Shown here piece by piece: positions 1 to 10,876 of a stretch of 64,000 bases of DNA (the stretch's first letter is position 1; each line of letters begins with the position of its first letter). The position numbers were made by a program, and so were the translations under genes. The stretch comes from Puccinia triticina. Its lineage: Eukaryota > Basidiomycota > Pucciniomycetes > Pucciniales > Pucciniaceae. The DNA lies in contig NC_070575.1 of the NCBI RefSeq assembly GCF_026914185.1, forward strand, positions 1,860,001-1,924,000. Direction: 5' to 3'. The notes under the pieces are model-generated. The model was not told the origin of the DNA, did not search any database, and was given only the letters and a program-made list of their open reading frames with translations.

Positions 1-831
1 GTTTGTCAGACTTATTGCCTTGATTCTCATTGAACCACTTCTGCCAAGGGTATCCACCTTGTCATCTCAAACCAATCCACCCCCATCTATGCTATCCCTT
101 TCTTTAATCAATTTTCTTCTTGAGATATATGGGCTGCCACAAGGGTAGCTTCATAGCACCTTTGCCTCCCCGCACTGCTTATGGTATGACATTGAGTGGG
201 AAGGATATCAGAAATATGGGATCGCCCCCACTCAGCAAAACCGGAAAAGTTGAGAAACAATCCAAGCTTTATGCAAAAGACAGTATTTGGTCCCCCAAGC
301 CTGAATCAAACCAGCAACTTCAAAATTTACAGTCTTGCACTGCCTTTATCTTCTTTCCTCTCTTCCTTCTCTGTCTTCCAATCTGATTGCTAAAACTATC
401 TCTCTCAAATTAAGTATATGTTAGCATATATAAACCCCACAACAGGCAGTTCCCTTTACAACCTTGGGTATAAACCCTTGATCAATCAAAGGAAAGGTTG
501 GAAAGTCAGACTCACAGCAACTCGGTGAAGCTTGAGCTTCGATAACAATTTGTGATAGCTTAAAACAAGTCGCAGCCAAACTATCATCAGATTTGCTTGC
601 CTAATGTCGGCCAAAACATTACTTCAGTTAGTTTGACCACGTTGAGCGAGGATTTGTGTCAAAATCTGTAGCGGCCCCGCCAGCTTAAGGCTGACTCCGA
701 TTGACTCATTGCCCTTGGTATGTATCTTTCGGAGCACGTGGCTGGGACTATCAATAGACCCTGTGACTTGAGTATTTACTGTTTGTGACGGACATCACTG
801 GATGAATGCTCTCCCCTTGTCCTAGGATGCT
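1..831. other. No gene recognised at left edge
   Basis: I see no supportable complete gene here. There is a pyrimidine-rich stretch near 340-380 and an AT-rich TATA-like stretch (ATATATAAACCCC) near 425. A GTATGT donor-like sequence at 718 could be the start of an intron ending at the CCTAG near 826 and leading into the coding-like block at 832-998. The phases I tried did not join cleanly. Confidence 0.4.
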
Positions 832-998
832 GCTTCCGTTGGAAGCTGTTGGAAGTCTATGCAACTTTTCTGCAAAATCATCATCTGGAGGACTGCTTTG
901 CCGAGTCACTCGATGCAACGCCTGCGGATGATATCACTCGAAATTACTGGGACGAAGATTATAAATACGAAGCCTCTTGCTTGCTTGATGCTTTGTAA
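832..998 (+). CDS. Partial C-terminal exon, unknown protein
   Basis: A short open block with protein-like, acidic and aromatic composition (it includes FRWKLLEVYATFLQ and ITRNYWDEDYKYEASC) ends in a TAA at 996-998. It follows a plausible acceptor (TTGTCCTAG). I do not recognise the family. Upstream exons were not resolved: the nearest GTATGT donor at 718 leaves a phase that meets a stop. It could be the last exon of a gene beginning left of the window, or a gene relic. Coding nature rests only on composition and the acceptor. Confidence 0.35.
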
Positions 999-1577
999 AA
1001 ATTCGCATCAATCAGCTAGCCAATGTGTTAATTCCGGACTGTCAAGTCGTCGGAAGCGTAACCCTATCTTACCTTACCATCGTTAACTTTCAACCTTACA
1101 AAACAAGTATCTGAGCAGCTAAGCGCAAACGCTCCTCCTTCAAGTCATGATTAAGCTACAGTGCACAATCTTATGCATCTCTCTGTATATAATTAGAGCC
1201 AATAGTGTATCGGCAGTGCCTAGTCCAGCTTTAAAACGAAAAGGCTCCGTTTTGGGTAAGAATCGGATCTTTTGTTGCTACTCGAACGCTGAACTTTTTC
1301 TGACGTCTTGATAAACGTTTCCTCCCCCTTGGAATGGTTGCTCAGACTTCTGTGATTCTTTTGAGGTGGGTAGGCCCACGGGAAAGATTCAAAGGCCTTC
1401 ATATACGAGGCAGGGACTTTCCAAATCAGAAGCTATCGAACACGGTAAAGGTTTTACCTCTTGATCAACATCCCAAGCTCGGCCAGTCCACTCACACACC
1501 TCACTTTCTGAAATTAAATAGACCAAATTGGGCCGTTAGGAAGGAGAAGTAAATATATTGAGACAAACATTAAAAAA

Positions 1578-2881
1578 TTGAAATTTATGGACACTGCAAG
1601 TTTCAATGAATTGCAACATACCCTCACTGTAGAAATTGATGGATTCTATAAAGAATTCAACAAACAAATGCAGCCCGATATGGTTATCCAAAGGGCCAAG
1701 CTGTATTCAAGTACTGGAATGCGTTGCGGTCCCTGCTATGTTGTAGAGGAATTCATTGCCAAACCTTTGGCCGAGCAGTGGAAAAGTGTACAAACCAACT
1801 TCATGGAGTTTCTAAAGGAGAATCCTGAAGAATTCAAGAGGAATTTCAGGTCTATATACTCAGAAACCCTATTCCTTCTAGTAGACTCCATTCAGCTAAG
1901 CAAAGTGCACCCACCAGAATTTTTTCAAGATGTTCAAGATTTCAAACCAAAATCTCTGGCTGCTGCAGTTTCATGCATGATTGAAGACAGCAGTTCCCTT
2001 GGAGGGCTGCATCACCTTGGTGTTTTTTGGGGCTCTTGTGGGAAAGATTTCACAAAGACTGTGATGATGATAAACCATTTTACTAAATCTTCTGCAGGTA
2101 TGTTCTCAGCTGATGAGCTGAATTTTGTTTCATGATTTACACCACTTAATCTGGCTTCTGAAGGATTGATGTCTTTGCTTTCATGTTCCTGGATCTTGCC
2201 TGGATATCTACACCTGGAATATTAAAAACTGGATCCAATGCAGGCATCTCTACCCCAGACAAAATACTTTCGCAATATTATGCCATAGCAAAAATCATGG
2301 AAATGCAATATCCATATGATAACTTGGAACTGGAAGCAGAGACTTCAAAATTCCACAAAATACACACACAGTTTATCTCAGAAACTTTTCTTGAGGATAT
2401 CAAGATGATCTCTTCCAGTTTAAGCATTACCAAAGGAGATGAAGTGAAGAAAAATATGGAAAATCAGGAAACAATTCTTATGATTCAAAGTGTACTTGAA
2501 TACTTTTACCAACCTCTAGAAAGATTTTCTGGAAACAGGCTCAAGCATGAATTCACAATGGCCCATCACATTGTGAATTTCCTCCATAGTAATTATCCAG
2601 AAATCATAATTGAATTGATACCCAATCTTATCAATCTTAAGGTCCTCCACAATAAAATCATATTCATGGTATACTTTGGTGAATTCCTTGAAAAATCACA
2701 GCCCAAATCAAAGGAGGAATATCTAGACCTTCACAATTCCATCAAGAAAATGCTGGAGTTTTATGAGCAAGAAACTGTGCTACAGGGATGGATTGAAATG
2801 TTCTATGAATGCTTGTGTGGGCTTGATATTCAACAGACCCGTAATTTACAGGAAAAAAATAAGATGATCCTTGGGCTATGA
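1578..2881 (+). CDS. Unknown protein, two exons (385 aa)
   Basis: Exon 1 (1578-2097) joins exon 2 (2244-2881) across a 146-nt intron with a GTATGT donor and a GCAG acceptor. The split codon is GGC and the reading frame is kept, giving 386 codons including stop. The protein is soluble-looking, with no signal peptide or membrane segment, and rich in E, K, F and Q. An early CGPC pair (TGMRCGPC) is near residue 50. I recognise no domain. A nearer ATG (MDTASFN) lies three codons into the ORF. The splice agreement makes it a credible real gene. Function is unknown, and it may belong to a lineage-specific family. Confidence 0.6.
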
Positions 2882-3311
2882 AATTCAGCTCAATATCTCT
2901 GTAGGCAAAACTCAACTGAAAATACTTCTAATCCCTTTACTATTTCTGTCCAACTGTTAGCTCAGAGTGGAGAACGGCTTGGGGTCTTCCATGTTGACTT
3001 GCACCAGTTTCTCAAGATTTTTTGGTAGTGTTTCATGATTGATTTTAATAATTCATGTGGGGTAGTTAATAAATTAATTGGCTCTCATCCACAGTTCAAC
3101 ACATCTTTTTTATGGTTTTTGATGTTTTTCATTTATCATCTGTCATTTTTTACTTTCTTTTCCTTGTTTTTCAGTGATGGTTTTAGCCACCTCTCTTATG
3201 CTACCTAGTGTTTTCCATCAACTTGAAATGGAATGAGTAGTTTCTTTCAAGTTTACATCCACCCACTTAAGGACCAGTAAAGAATGAGTCAAATTTTACG
3301 CCTCACATATT

Positions 3312-3865
3312 GGATGACTTCCTCACCTCTTGAATCTTGGAGCCTCCAAGATCTCAATTCAAACACCAAAGGCCCCGTTTGGAGCCAATATATGAGTTTT
3401 TTTTGCCTGACATCCTATGTAACATCTGATCAGGTCCGCCAAAATTTGATCAGATGTCACAAAATTCCAGATTATATTGTACAATTGTATTGGCTCCAAA
3501 CGGGGCCTAAACTCTTAATTAGGGCCTGTACCACATGGGCTTCAAATTTGAAAAATGGCTAGAACCTGGCTTTCTGGTCCTGTACACAAAAAATGAGAAC
3601 TAGGGAAGGGTTCAATTGTTGAAATTCTTCACATTTGGGATCAAGAATACCATTTGGTGATGGTCAGTTCTAGTGGTAATAAATTTTGAGAGAAATAGAT
3701 TTGGCAATTTTCAATTTTCATCTCCTACGGTACAGGCCCTTGGATTTTCAGCAGAAAGCAAATTATTTTCCTAAGCCTGTAGTGCATTGCATTCATGTGC
3801 ACTGTTTGTTGTTTTGGTAGGTGTCATAATTTAGGAGTTTAGAGCTCTCTAAAAGGAAGTCGTCC
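3312..3865. mobile_element. MITE-like element, GGAGGACTTCC family, copy 1
   Basis: The ends are inverted (GGATGACTTCCTC and GGAAGTCGTCC). Subterminal words (TTGGAGCCTCCAAGATCTCAA near the left end, AGAGCTCTCTAAA near the right end) recur in the copy at 16,872-17,072. This copy is longer because a second MITE (3371-3507) sits inside it. The right 100 bp aligns closely with 16,955-17,070. No coding capacity. No clear TSD was found. Confidence 0.55.
3371..3507. mobile_element. 137-bp MITE with 20-bp perfect inverted ends
   Basis: The element begins GGCCCCGTTTGGAGCCAATA and ends with its exact reverse complement. The centre holds another inverted pair (TGACATC...GATCAGATGTCA), so the whole element can fold. 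It lies inside the older repeat at 3312-3865. The matching region near 16,916-16,935 lacks it and serves as an empty site. The duplication is only a few A residues, so the superfamily is undecided. Confidence 0.8.
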
Positions 3866-4121
3866 ATTATGGCTGTCTTGCTTGTGCTTGAGGCTTGGAT
3901 CTGAAAGCTTGTGTACTTCATGGTCTGTTCAACGTGGCCCAGTCTTTGAAACCCAGCCTGCCTTTTCACACAGCCATCCATTCTCCGGCGGCGGGGGGCT
4001 TGAGTTTATGCCATTGAGCTTAGCCCCCTGCAGGTGCGGCTGCTCCGCCGTCCGCCGGCGCATCCCAGTTGCGCCGGCCAGGTGGCCCGGCTCTGCCCAG
4101 CTCTCGGCTCAACCTCCGCCG

Positions 4122-5745
4122 ATGTCCCCCAGCCTCGCCAGGAAGGTGCCGTGGTCGTCGCCGGCCGAGTTTATCGGCGTGTTCGACCTGCTCTTCTCCG
4201 CTGCCGACCCGCTCGCCAGCCAGCCCGTTGCACTCAACCACCTCTACGCCTGGTCCATCCGCTCGCCCTCCAGTCTGCCCCCGGCCATCGAAGCCACACA
4301 TGCCTTACTCTCCCTCATCCTCCCACCCGCGCCCAATGTCCAGCAGCAGCGACTTGGCCTTGCCATGGCCCTCTCCCGGCTCGTCAACAGTCTCGTAGAT
4401 CCGCTCCAGAAGGGCATGTATGCCCGCAGCATCTCTCAGATCGCGTCCGAACTCGGTCTCCCCCTGGCCCTCGTCCAACTCCGCCATCGAGCCACCCACG
4501 AGGACTTGCCCAGTCTGACCATCCTGCTCGAATCCGCCAACCTCGTGAGCACATCCACTCGATCATCCCCCGGAGACATCGTGCCCTGATATTTGGTTAT
4601 CAGGCTCTCGATTGGCTGTATACCCATTATTGGCTGCCAAGGTTAAACGATATCGAAGGGACGGGACAGCTGAAGCAACAGACGACCAGCTCGCTCGAAG
4701 GCTTATTGATCTCATTCAAACGGGCCAGGAAAGCGGCAATACTCGATAACACCCAAACCGACTTCCTCCAACTCCTGCCTCAAATCGACCGCTGGATCGG
4801 AGCGGCTTCCCGCGAGATCAGTGGGGATGGAAGTCAGAGCAGACTCGCAGAGGAATTCGGACAAGCCGACCATCGCCCGTTGGCTGCGCTTTGCTCCATC
4901 TTGGCCCAACCTCAGATGCTCGTCCCACAATCCGTCAAGTGAGCCTTGATCTCTTTCGTCGGAACCTGTGCTACTTTATTACTTCTTTTATTCTAATATT
5001 TTCTCGTCTGCGGTTTACGAAAACCACCTTAGGAAGCGTTGTCAATCACTAAAAGATCCATTACCCGAACCTTTGAAGGAGCTCTACGAACCCTTAATCG
5101 ACCATCTCGTCCAATCATATCCTCAACTATTCATCCAATCGCTCATCATCACACTCTTGGACATCCTCTCCGCGATCCCAGAGGAAGCTAGTAAGAGCAA
5201 GCATGGCGACTCTACCTATTACTATACCTGCGCTGCCTGGCTGGTTTACCTCTTGCTCCGGCCCGATGGCGCACTTGTGGGGCCAGAAGCTCTCAGAAGC
5301 CTGCTCATCAAACCAAACCAATAGTCAGTCAACCATCCATTTCCTGGGCAACTTTGTCACAGACGTCCGGTGTTTGACCAGTTCAAGTATCTTGTCTTTT
5401 ATTTTGTGCAGCACGCTGTCGGTCGTTGAAAGGTTAAAAGAAGCCAATCAATCAGACTGGTTTGTTGACACCACGCTCTCGCCCTTGATCGACCTCCTGC
5501 AGAAGACCCAAGAGGACCGGCAAAAGATAGCGCATGACGGAGCTCAGCCGGACGAACTGATTGAGACCCGGATTGCGGCGATGAAACAGAGATGGCAGTG
5601 TCTGGTTGCCAAAGATGACGAGGTCATTGTCGAGGGTGGATCCGCTTGGAGTCTCGTTCCCGAGGCTAACTGGGTGCCTTGTCCTATCGGCTGTCTACCC
5701 GACCGCACCGTCCCCGATCTGTACAAATCTTTCACCTCTCCCTAG
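4122..5745 (+). CDS. LAS1: Ribosome biogenesis endonuclease LAS1
   Basis: Four exons (4122-4544, 4604-4938, 5033-5323, 5412-5745) keep frame and give 460 aa. The N-terminal Las1/HEPN domain is unmistakable: WSSPAEFIGVFDLLF, LNHLYAWSIRS, DPLQKGMYARSI and the catalytic RHRATH motif at residues 121-126 (the HEPN RxxxxH type), followed after intron 1 by ALDWLYTHYWLP. In known systems Las1 cleaves ITS2 of the 27S pre-rRNA in complex with the Grc3 polynucleotide kinase in the nucleolus and pre-60S particle. The ATG at 4122 is chosen because it immediately precedes the conserved domain. Donors are GTGAGC, GTGAGC and GTCAGT; introns are 59-94 nt. A TAG stop ends the last exon. The C-terminal half is less conserved, as usual for the family. 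GC content is visibly higher than in the flanking repeats. Both predicted catalytic residues are present, so the gene looks functional. Confidence 0.95.
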
Positions 5746-6639
5746 ATCTTCGATCTCTTCTTCTCCCCTCTGCTCGGAACTAAGACACATATCCCCGTAG
5801 ACAGTCCACTTTATGCATCTCCATATCCAATCTCACGGTCCCTACCTGCGTAGCCTGATAGACGAAATTATGAACGGATGGAATGAACGAACTTGATGCA
5901 TGTAACATTATCCATCAAGTCTATGTACACATTTATGTCCGTATGTCCATAAAAAGGTTGTCCAAATGGGGTGCCAGGCGAACTTGTTATGGATGGATGG
6001 ATGAACCTGCGGACTCCCCCTGGCCCTGTGCTATGTTATGGGCTGGTACCTGTTGGCGGCTAGCAGGTACCCGCAGGCGGGTGCGGTTGTCTGGATTGAT
6101 GGGCTACAGGTGCCCCCGCCCACCCCAATACCTTCTACCTTGCCAAGTGGAATCCCTCATGGCAAGCGGTATAAATAAAATCCCATGCCAAGAGGGATTC
6201 CACTTGGTGAGCTATACATACAGCAATGGTAGAAAAACTTGCAGTTGAGTAGGCCCAACTTTTGGGCTGCTGATTTCAGCCTCAAAGCCTGTATGGCTCT
6301 TGTATGTCAGGAATTCCATCAGAAGAAAAACTCCAGTTTCTTTGTCTTTAAATTTGGGGCCTCAAGGATTGCACCATTGGAATCCTGGAGTGATTTTTTG
6401 CCACTGCAAACCTTTGCTGCACATCCCCCCCTGCCCCCATGGCCAGCCTGGCACCCTCCTTGAGCTGACCCGGCCGCCTGAAGGGGTTTCAACTGCCTGC
6501 ACAGTGAAGATGTACTGGCCTGTGGCTGAAATGCAGAAATCATTTTCAGCCACACAAATTGGCAAGCTTTTCTGCCATTGCTGTATACCAACTAACCAAG
6601 ATGGATTATTCTTGGCAAGTGGTTATACTACACATGCAC

Positions 6640-7340
6640 CAGCTTGTTGCCAAGAGGGATTCCTCTTGACAGGCTTCTATGAAGAACTAGCTTGCCAAGA
6701 GGGATTCCTCTTGAAAGGCTTGTATGATACACCAGCTTGCCAAGAGGGCTTCATCTTGGCAAGCTGGTATACATATACCAACTCACCGAGATGGATTCCT
6801 CTTGGCAAGTGGGAACACACACACCAGGCTTTTGCCAAGAGGGATTCCTCTTGACGGGCTGGTATGTATAATGTACACCAGCTTGCTAAGAGGGCTTCCT
6901 CTCGGAGGGCTGGTATGCATACACCAGCTTGCCAAGACTTCCTCTTGGCTGGCTGGCATACATACACCAGCTTGCCAAGACTTCCTCTTGGCTGGCTGGC
7001 ATACATACACCAGCTTGCCAAGACTTCCTCTTGGCTGGCTGGTATACATACACCAGCTCGCCAAGGAGGATTCCTCTTTAACGGGCTGGTATACATACAA
7101 CAGCTTGCCAAGAGGGCTTCCTCTTGGTGGGCTGGTATGCATACACCAGCTTGCCAAGAGGGCTTCCTCTTGGTGGGCTGCTATGCATACACCAGCTTAC
7201 CAAGACTTCCTCTTGGCTGGCTGGTATACGTAAACCAGCTCGCCAAGAGGGCTTCCTCTTGGCGGGCTGGAACACGTCCACCAGCTTGCCAAGAGGACTT
7301 CCTCTTGGTGGGGCGGTATACTTACACCAACTGGCCAAGA
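6640..7340. repeat. Tandem array of ~45-50 bp palindromic units
   Basis: About fifteen imperfect units follow the pattern CCAGCTTGCCAAGAGG...CCTCTTGGCGGGCTGG, linked by TATGCATAC. Each unit is nearly its own reverse complement, so the array is a row of potential hairpins. Some units are shortened at the centre (AAGACTTCCTCTT). Weaker copies extend left to about 6130. Words of GGTACCCGC type flank both sides (6060-6120 and 7375-7480), as around the array at 39.8-40.3 kb. The long open frames here come from the repeat and are not genes. Confidence 0.9.
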
Positions 7341-7344
7341 AGGC

Positions 7345-8558
7345 TTCCTTGCTACTTAGCCACAAAAAATCTCCACACCCCCGGGTACCTGCCGCGGGTA
7401 CCCAGGTACCTGCTTCCTGCTCCTCAGAGGGGTGCGGGTGCCAAGAATTAGCGTTTTTTTGGGGAGGTACCCGGGTATCAAGTGACATCTTTAGCCCCAC
7501 GTAGGGCCTAACAATTGACCTGTGACCACTGCAAGTCAACAACACAGCCTCAAAGCAGGTTGCCAAGGCCTCTTTGCATCATTTTTTTTTGTCTTCTTGA
7601 AACCAACTCAAAAGATTCTCTGCCATGTGAGAGCTCAAGAAAACAACTTCTTTTTGACTTCTCATGATTTTGTCCCGAAAATGTTGCAAAACACACAGAA
7701 CTGCGTGATGAGGTTGCAAAACACTGCGGACGTTCATCACAGCGGGTTTGTAGTGCAGCTGCGCTCCCCAAAACTATCATCAATAAGCCTTATGTAAATT
7801 GGTTAACCATTACATACTTGCTACCATGGGTCCCCACTGTCCCAACACAGGCTATGAATATCCAAGGATCATCAGTAACCGTACAGAGATTCCCACATCC
7901 CATAATTACACCCAGCTTGGGAAACTGGGTCCAAGTGGTCGGCCAAGTCCCCTCCTCCATCAAAACTCCATGTACCACACAATAAGAGACCTGTGATTAT
8001 GAGGAGTTTATAACTACTCCGCCTTTCTTGAGGTTGCTTTGTTCAGCTCCCTAATTTGTTTCTCATTGGCAGGTCCTAGTAAATCCCAATTTCTAACTTT
8101 ACATCCTCCTTGCCCTTACCCATCAAGCTTTGGAATTTTTTCACTGAGCTGCCCTTTGAATTTCAATCTTGAAACTGCTTATTTTTCCACACTTCACTAC
8201 TCAATCACCTGAATTTAATCCAGTTGCACTTCAAGCTGTTTTCACCATTCCTCCATTCTTCTTTGACATCTATCCCATAGTCTTGGTTATCACTTGCTGC
8301 TAGCAAACTTTCCCTTATACTTGGCCAAAATATTTTATAATTCCTGACCACCATCTTACCACAACCCTATTTCTAGCTTCTTATCCTCACCACAATCTGC
8401 AGGGTTCTTTATCATATACCTCCAACTCCCCCTAATACATACTTAATTTATTTCCCAGCCATCTCTCCCCTGTTTCATCTTTATTTTTGTGGTCTTTGTC
8501 CTAAATCTTATAGCACCTTGTCTCCTGTCAGCCCACTCTCTCCACCACAACACACACA
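7345..8558. other. No gene recognised
   Basis: After the right-hand GGGTACC-rich flank of the palindromic array (to about 7490) the sequence is mixed, pyrimidine-rich DNA. I found no domain, RNA gene or inverted-repeat element in it. Confidence 0.4.
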
Positions 8559-8911
8559 ATGAAAAGACCAGCCGGCCAATCCACCACAAACTTGTATCCT
8601 TTAGTTAACAACATATACAATGTTGTGCCATTACCTTTCACCCGGGAGATTCCAGTGCAGCCGGCTCAACCACTCATCCCTAACTCCCTGCGTATGATTC
8701 GAAGTCTTGTGGCAACCACTCCTTCCTTCTGATTCACAAGTTTACAATCCCCGGTCAGACTCTCACTGAATCTGAAGCATTTGTTATTGCTATGCAAACC
8801 ACTGTTTACTGGAGCAAACAACGTGGACCCCATCCAAAACCAGCGCCCAAATCCAAACCCAAAAGTGGTCAAACCGGCTGTCCCATCAAGAACAATTTCC
8901 GCCTGTATTAA
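8559..8911 (+). CDS. Coding-like blocks, unknown (low support)
   Basis: Two plus-strand open blocks look protein-like. 8559-8732 starts at an ATG (MKRPAGQSTTNLYPLV) and stops at TGA. 8738-8911 lies in another frame (PGQTLTESEAFVIAMQTT, then a proline/lysine-rich tail). A GTATGA donor near 8692 could join them by splicing or they could be a frameshifted relic. No domain is recognised and the acceptor is weak, so this is only a candidate. Confidence 0.22.
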
Positions 8912-9835
8912 ATATGTCCTTGGTCTGGATATCACATTGCGGTGCCCACCTCACGCAAGGTCCATGCTGTTTCCCAAAAATGTGGGTGCAAGAGTGGCTT
9001 CAGTATTTTCCACTTAGTACACCTGGGGGAACTCAAGAGCCAATATATGGCAACCCAACACCAATAACAATTGCTAGTTCTCCACTAATTTCACCCCCTG
9101 GGTATGCCTTCACTCTTTTTTCCGGTCCTTCTTCAAAGAAGTAATTCTCAGCACTTATTGCTTTGCACCTCAGTGAACCAATGCATTTCCTGAAATCTGA
9201 ACCACAAAATCTGCTGGAAAATATGAATCAGTCACTGCTTTCTTTTGCTCTCTGATTTCCAGGTCTGCAAATCTCTAACTTGTTCTTGCCCCTTTCCGCT
9301 GCATTTTTACAGGGTACCTACAGAAAGAAGGCAAAGCAGTTCCTCAGTAGAACCTGCAGAAATTCCTGAGGAGGATAGAACCTAAGTCTCCTCCTATTTT
9401 CCAGTTCATCTGGATTCTTTCCCCAAAGTCAGAACCAAACATTCTGTGAGACTCCAGTAGTAGAAGGAACTAGCCTGGAAAATAAATTGTAAGTCTGCTT
9501 CATTTTCTGAGTCATTCCATTCTTATTACAATATGACTTAATGTACTACTGCACTTCACTGCTTTTCGTACTTTCCCCTTGTTCATCCCAGGAAAAGGAA
9601 GAAGGCAAATGCTACTCCAGCTAGAGCAATAAATACAATTACTCCTTGATTGCAAGCCTCCCTCCTTTTGTTACAGTATTTCCAATCTGATGTAACTCAC
9701 TGCAGAGTACTGCTTTTCTTCTCAGGGGAACAAGGCATTTATACTCCATACTGCGTGCAACACCTGAAAGATTAAGGAGGAAAGAGTAAGCCCTTTCTTT
9801 AAATCCTTTTAAGCAGAAATTGACTTACATTTCCT

Positions 9836-10295
9836 TTACTTTAAGTCTCCTTTACTTTCCTTCAGCTGCACTGCAAAAAGGGTGTAAATTTGAGTGAGTA
9901 TATTCAAAAAGGTTTTTTTTGAAATAGATAAGTAATAAGCTACCTTTCAATAAGACTTCTGTGATCCAGCTTGGAATTGTTGTATATTTATTCCAACTTA
10001 GATTGCAAGTACGGAACAATTTGGAAATCCTTGGCAGGCTTTCTGTATTGCAGGTTTTGAACATTTGAATTAGTTCCTCAAGAGATCCATTTGCTTCTTT
10101 CCAATCTTCCAGCTTTAGCCATTGATTATTTTCCAACTTTTTCAGAGCAAGTGCAAGGTTTGGGTGTGCCTTGGGCACGAGTATGCCATTTGTCATAGGA
10201 ATAATCAAGAATCCTTTCTCTGCATTGGTGTGAGGAGTTAGATCTCGTAAGGTCACCCTTTTTGCAGCTTCACCGGAAGTTGACCAGGGAGTCAT
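9836..10295 (-). CDS. Unknown small protein, two exons (128 aa)
   Basis: On the minus strand exon 1 (10,295 down to 9944) and exon 2 (9870 down to 9836) join across a 73-nt intron with a GTAGCT donor and a CTTTTTGCAG acceptor. Frame is kept through a split GTG codon and ends at TAA. The protein is basic and aromatic (LEDWKEANGSLEELIQMF, SWNKYTTIPSWITEVLLK), with no signal peptide or membrane segment. The ORF has an in-frame stop about 60 bases upstream of the ATG. Family unknown. It is divergent from the coiled-coil gene at 10,877, and the shared upstream region may carry both promoters. Confidence 0.45.
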
Positions 10296-10876
10296 GACGT
10301 TTGAAATTTCGAGAGTGCTAGATCTAGAGACTTGGCCCTATACCCGGAGCCGCTCCGGGGATCACGGGGACTTGATGCGGTTCGGGGCTTCAGCCTTTTG
10401 TCGCAGAATGTGGGGAAGGCTTGAACAACAATTAATCCACAGTAAGCTCTTTCCGACATGTCTCTTCAAACCAGCATCAACTGACTATGCTATCCCTCAT
10501 CTCAGACCACTTGGCACCGAAGACTCGCAGCTACTCCCTACTCCCCGCAACGCACCCATCACTCTGGCTGGAACGCGTCTGGAGCCGAGACAAAAGTTTG
10601 TCGGGTTGTAGATTTTTGTTGAATCTGACGCGTCTCACAGTCTCTCCGCAATCTGCAAAGAAAATTCCGTTACTGAAATTTTGGATGAATACTTCCGCGT
10701 AGACACATTTTCAAAAAAATCGAGCCGCGCTATTTCTCGGAGACAGGCGCGACAATGTCTATTTGAAAGATGGTGCCCACAAATTGAGTTCTTTTGACAC
10801 CCGTGTTTTGCGCTTGCGCCTTGTGAGGATTATTACAGCTGGACCTGTGTTGGCGAATCCAAAGGACCGACACGCA

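Noticed and set aside
4034..4499. Other-frame ORFs over LAS1 exon 1
   Set aside because: Shadow frames in GC-rich DNA; the Las1 motifs fix the true frame.
6300..7451. Several long overlapping open frames on both strands (up to 195 codons)
   Set aside because: They follow the palindromic repeat period in all frames and encode only repeated Ser/Leu/Gly/Cys peptides; no splice or domain support.
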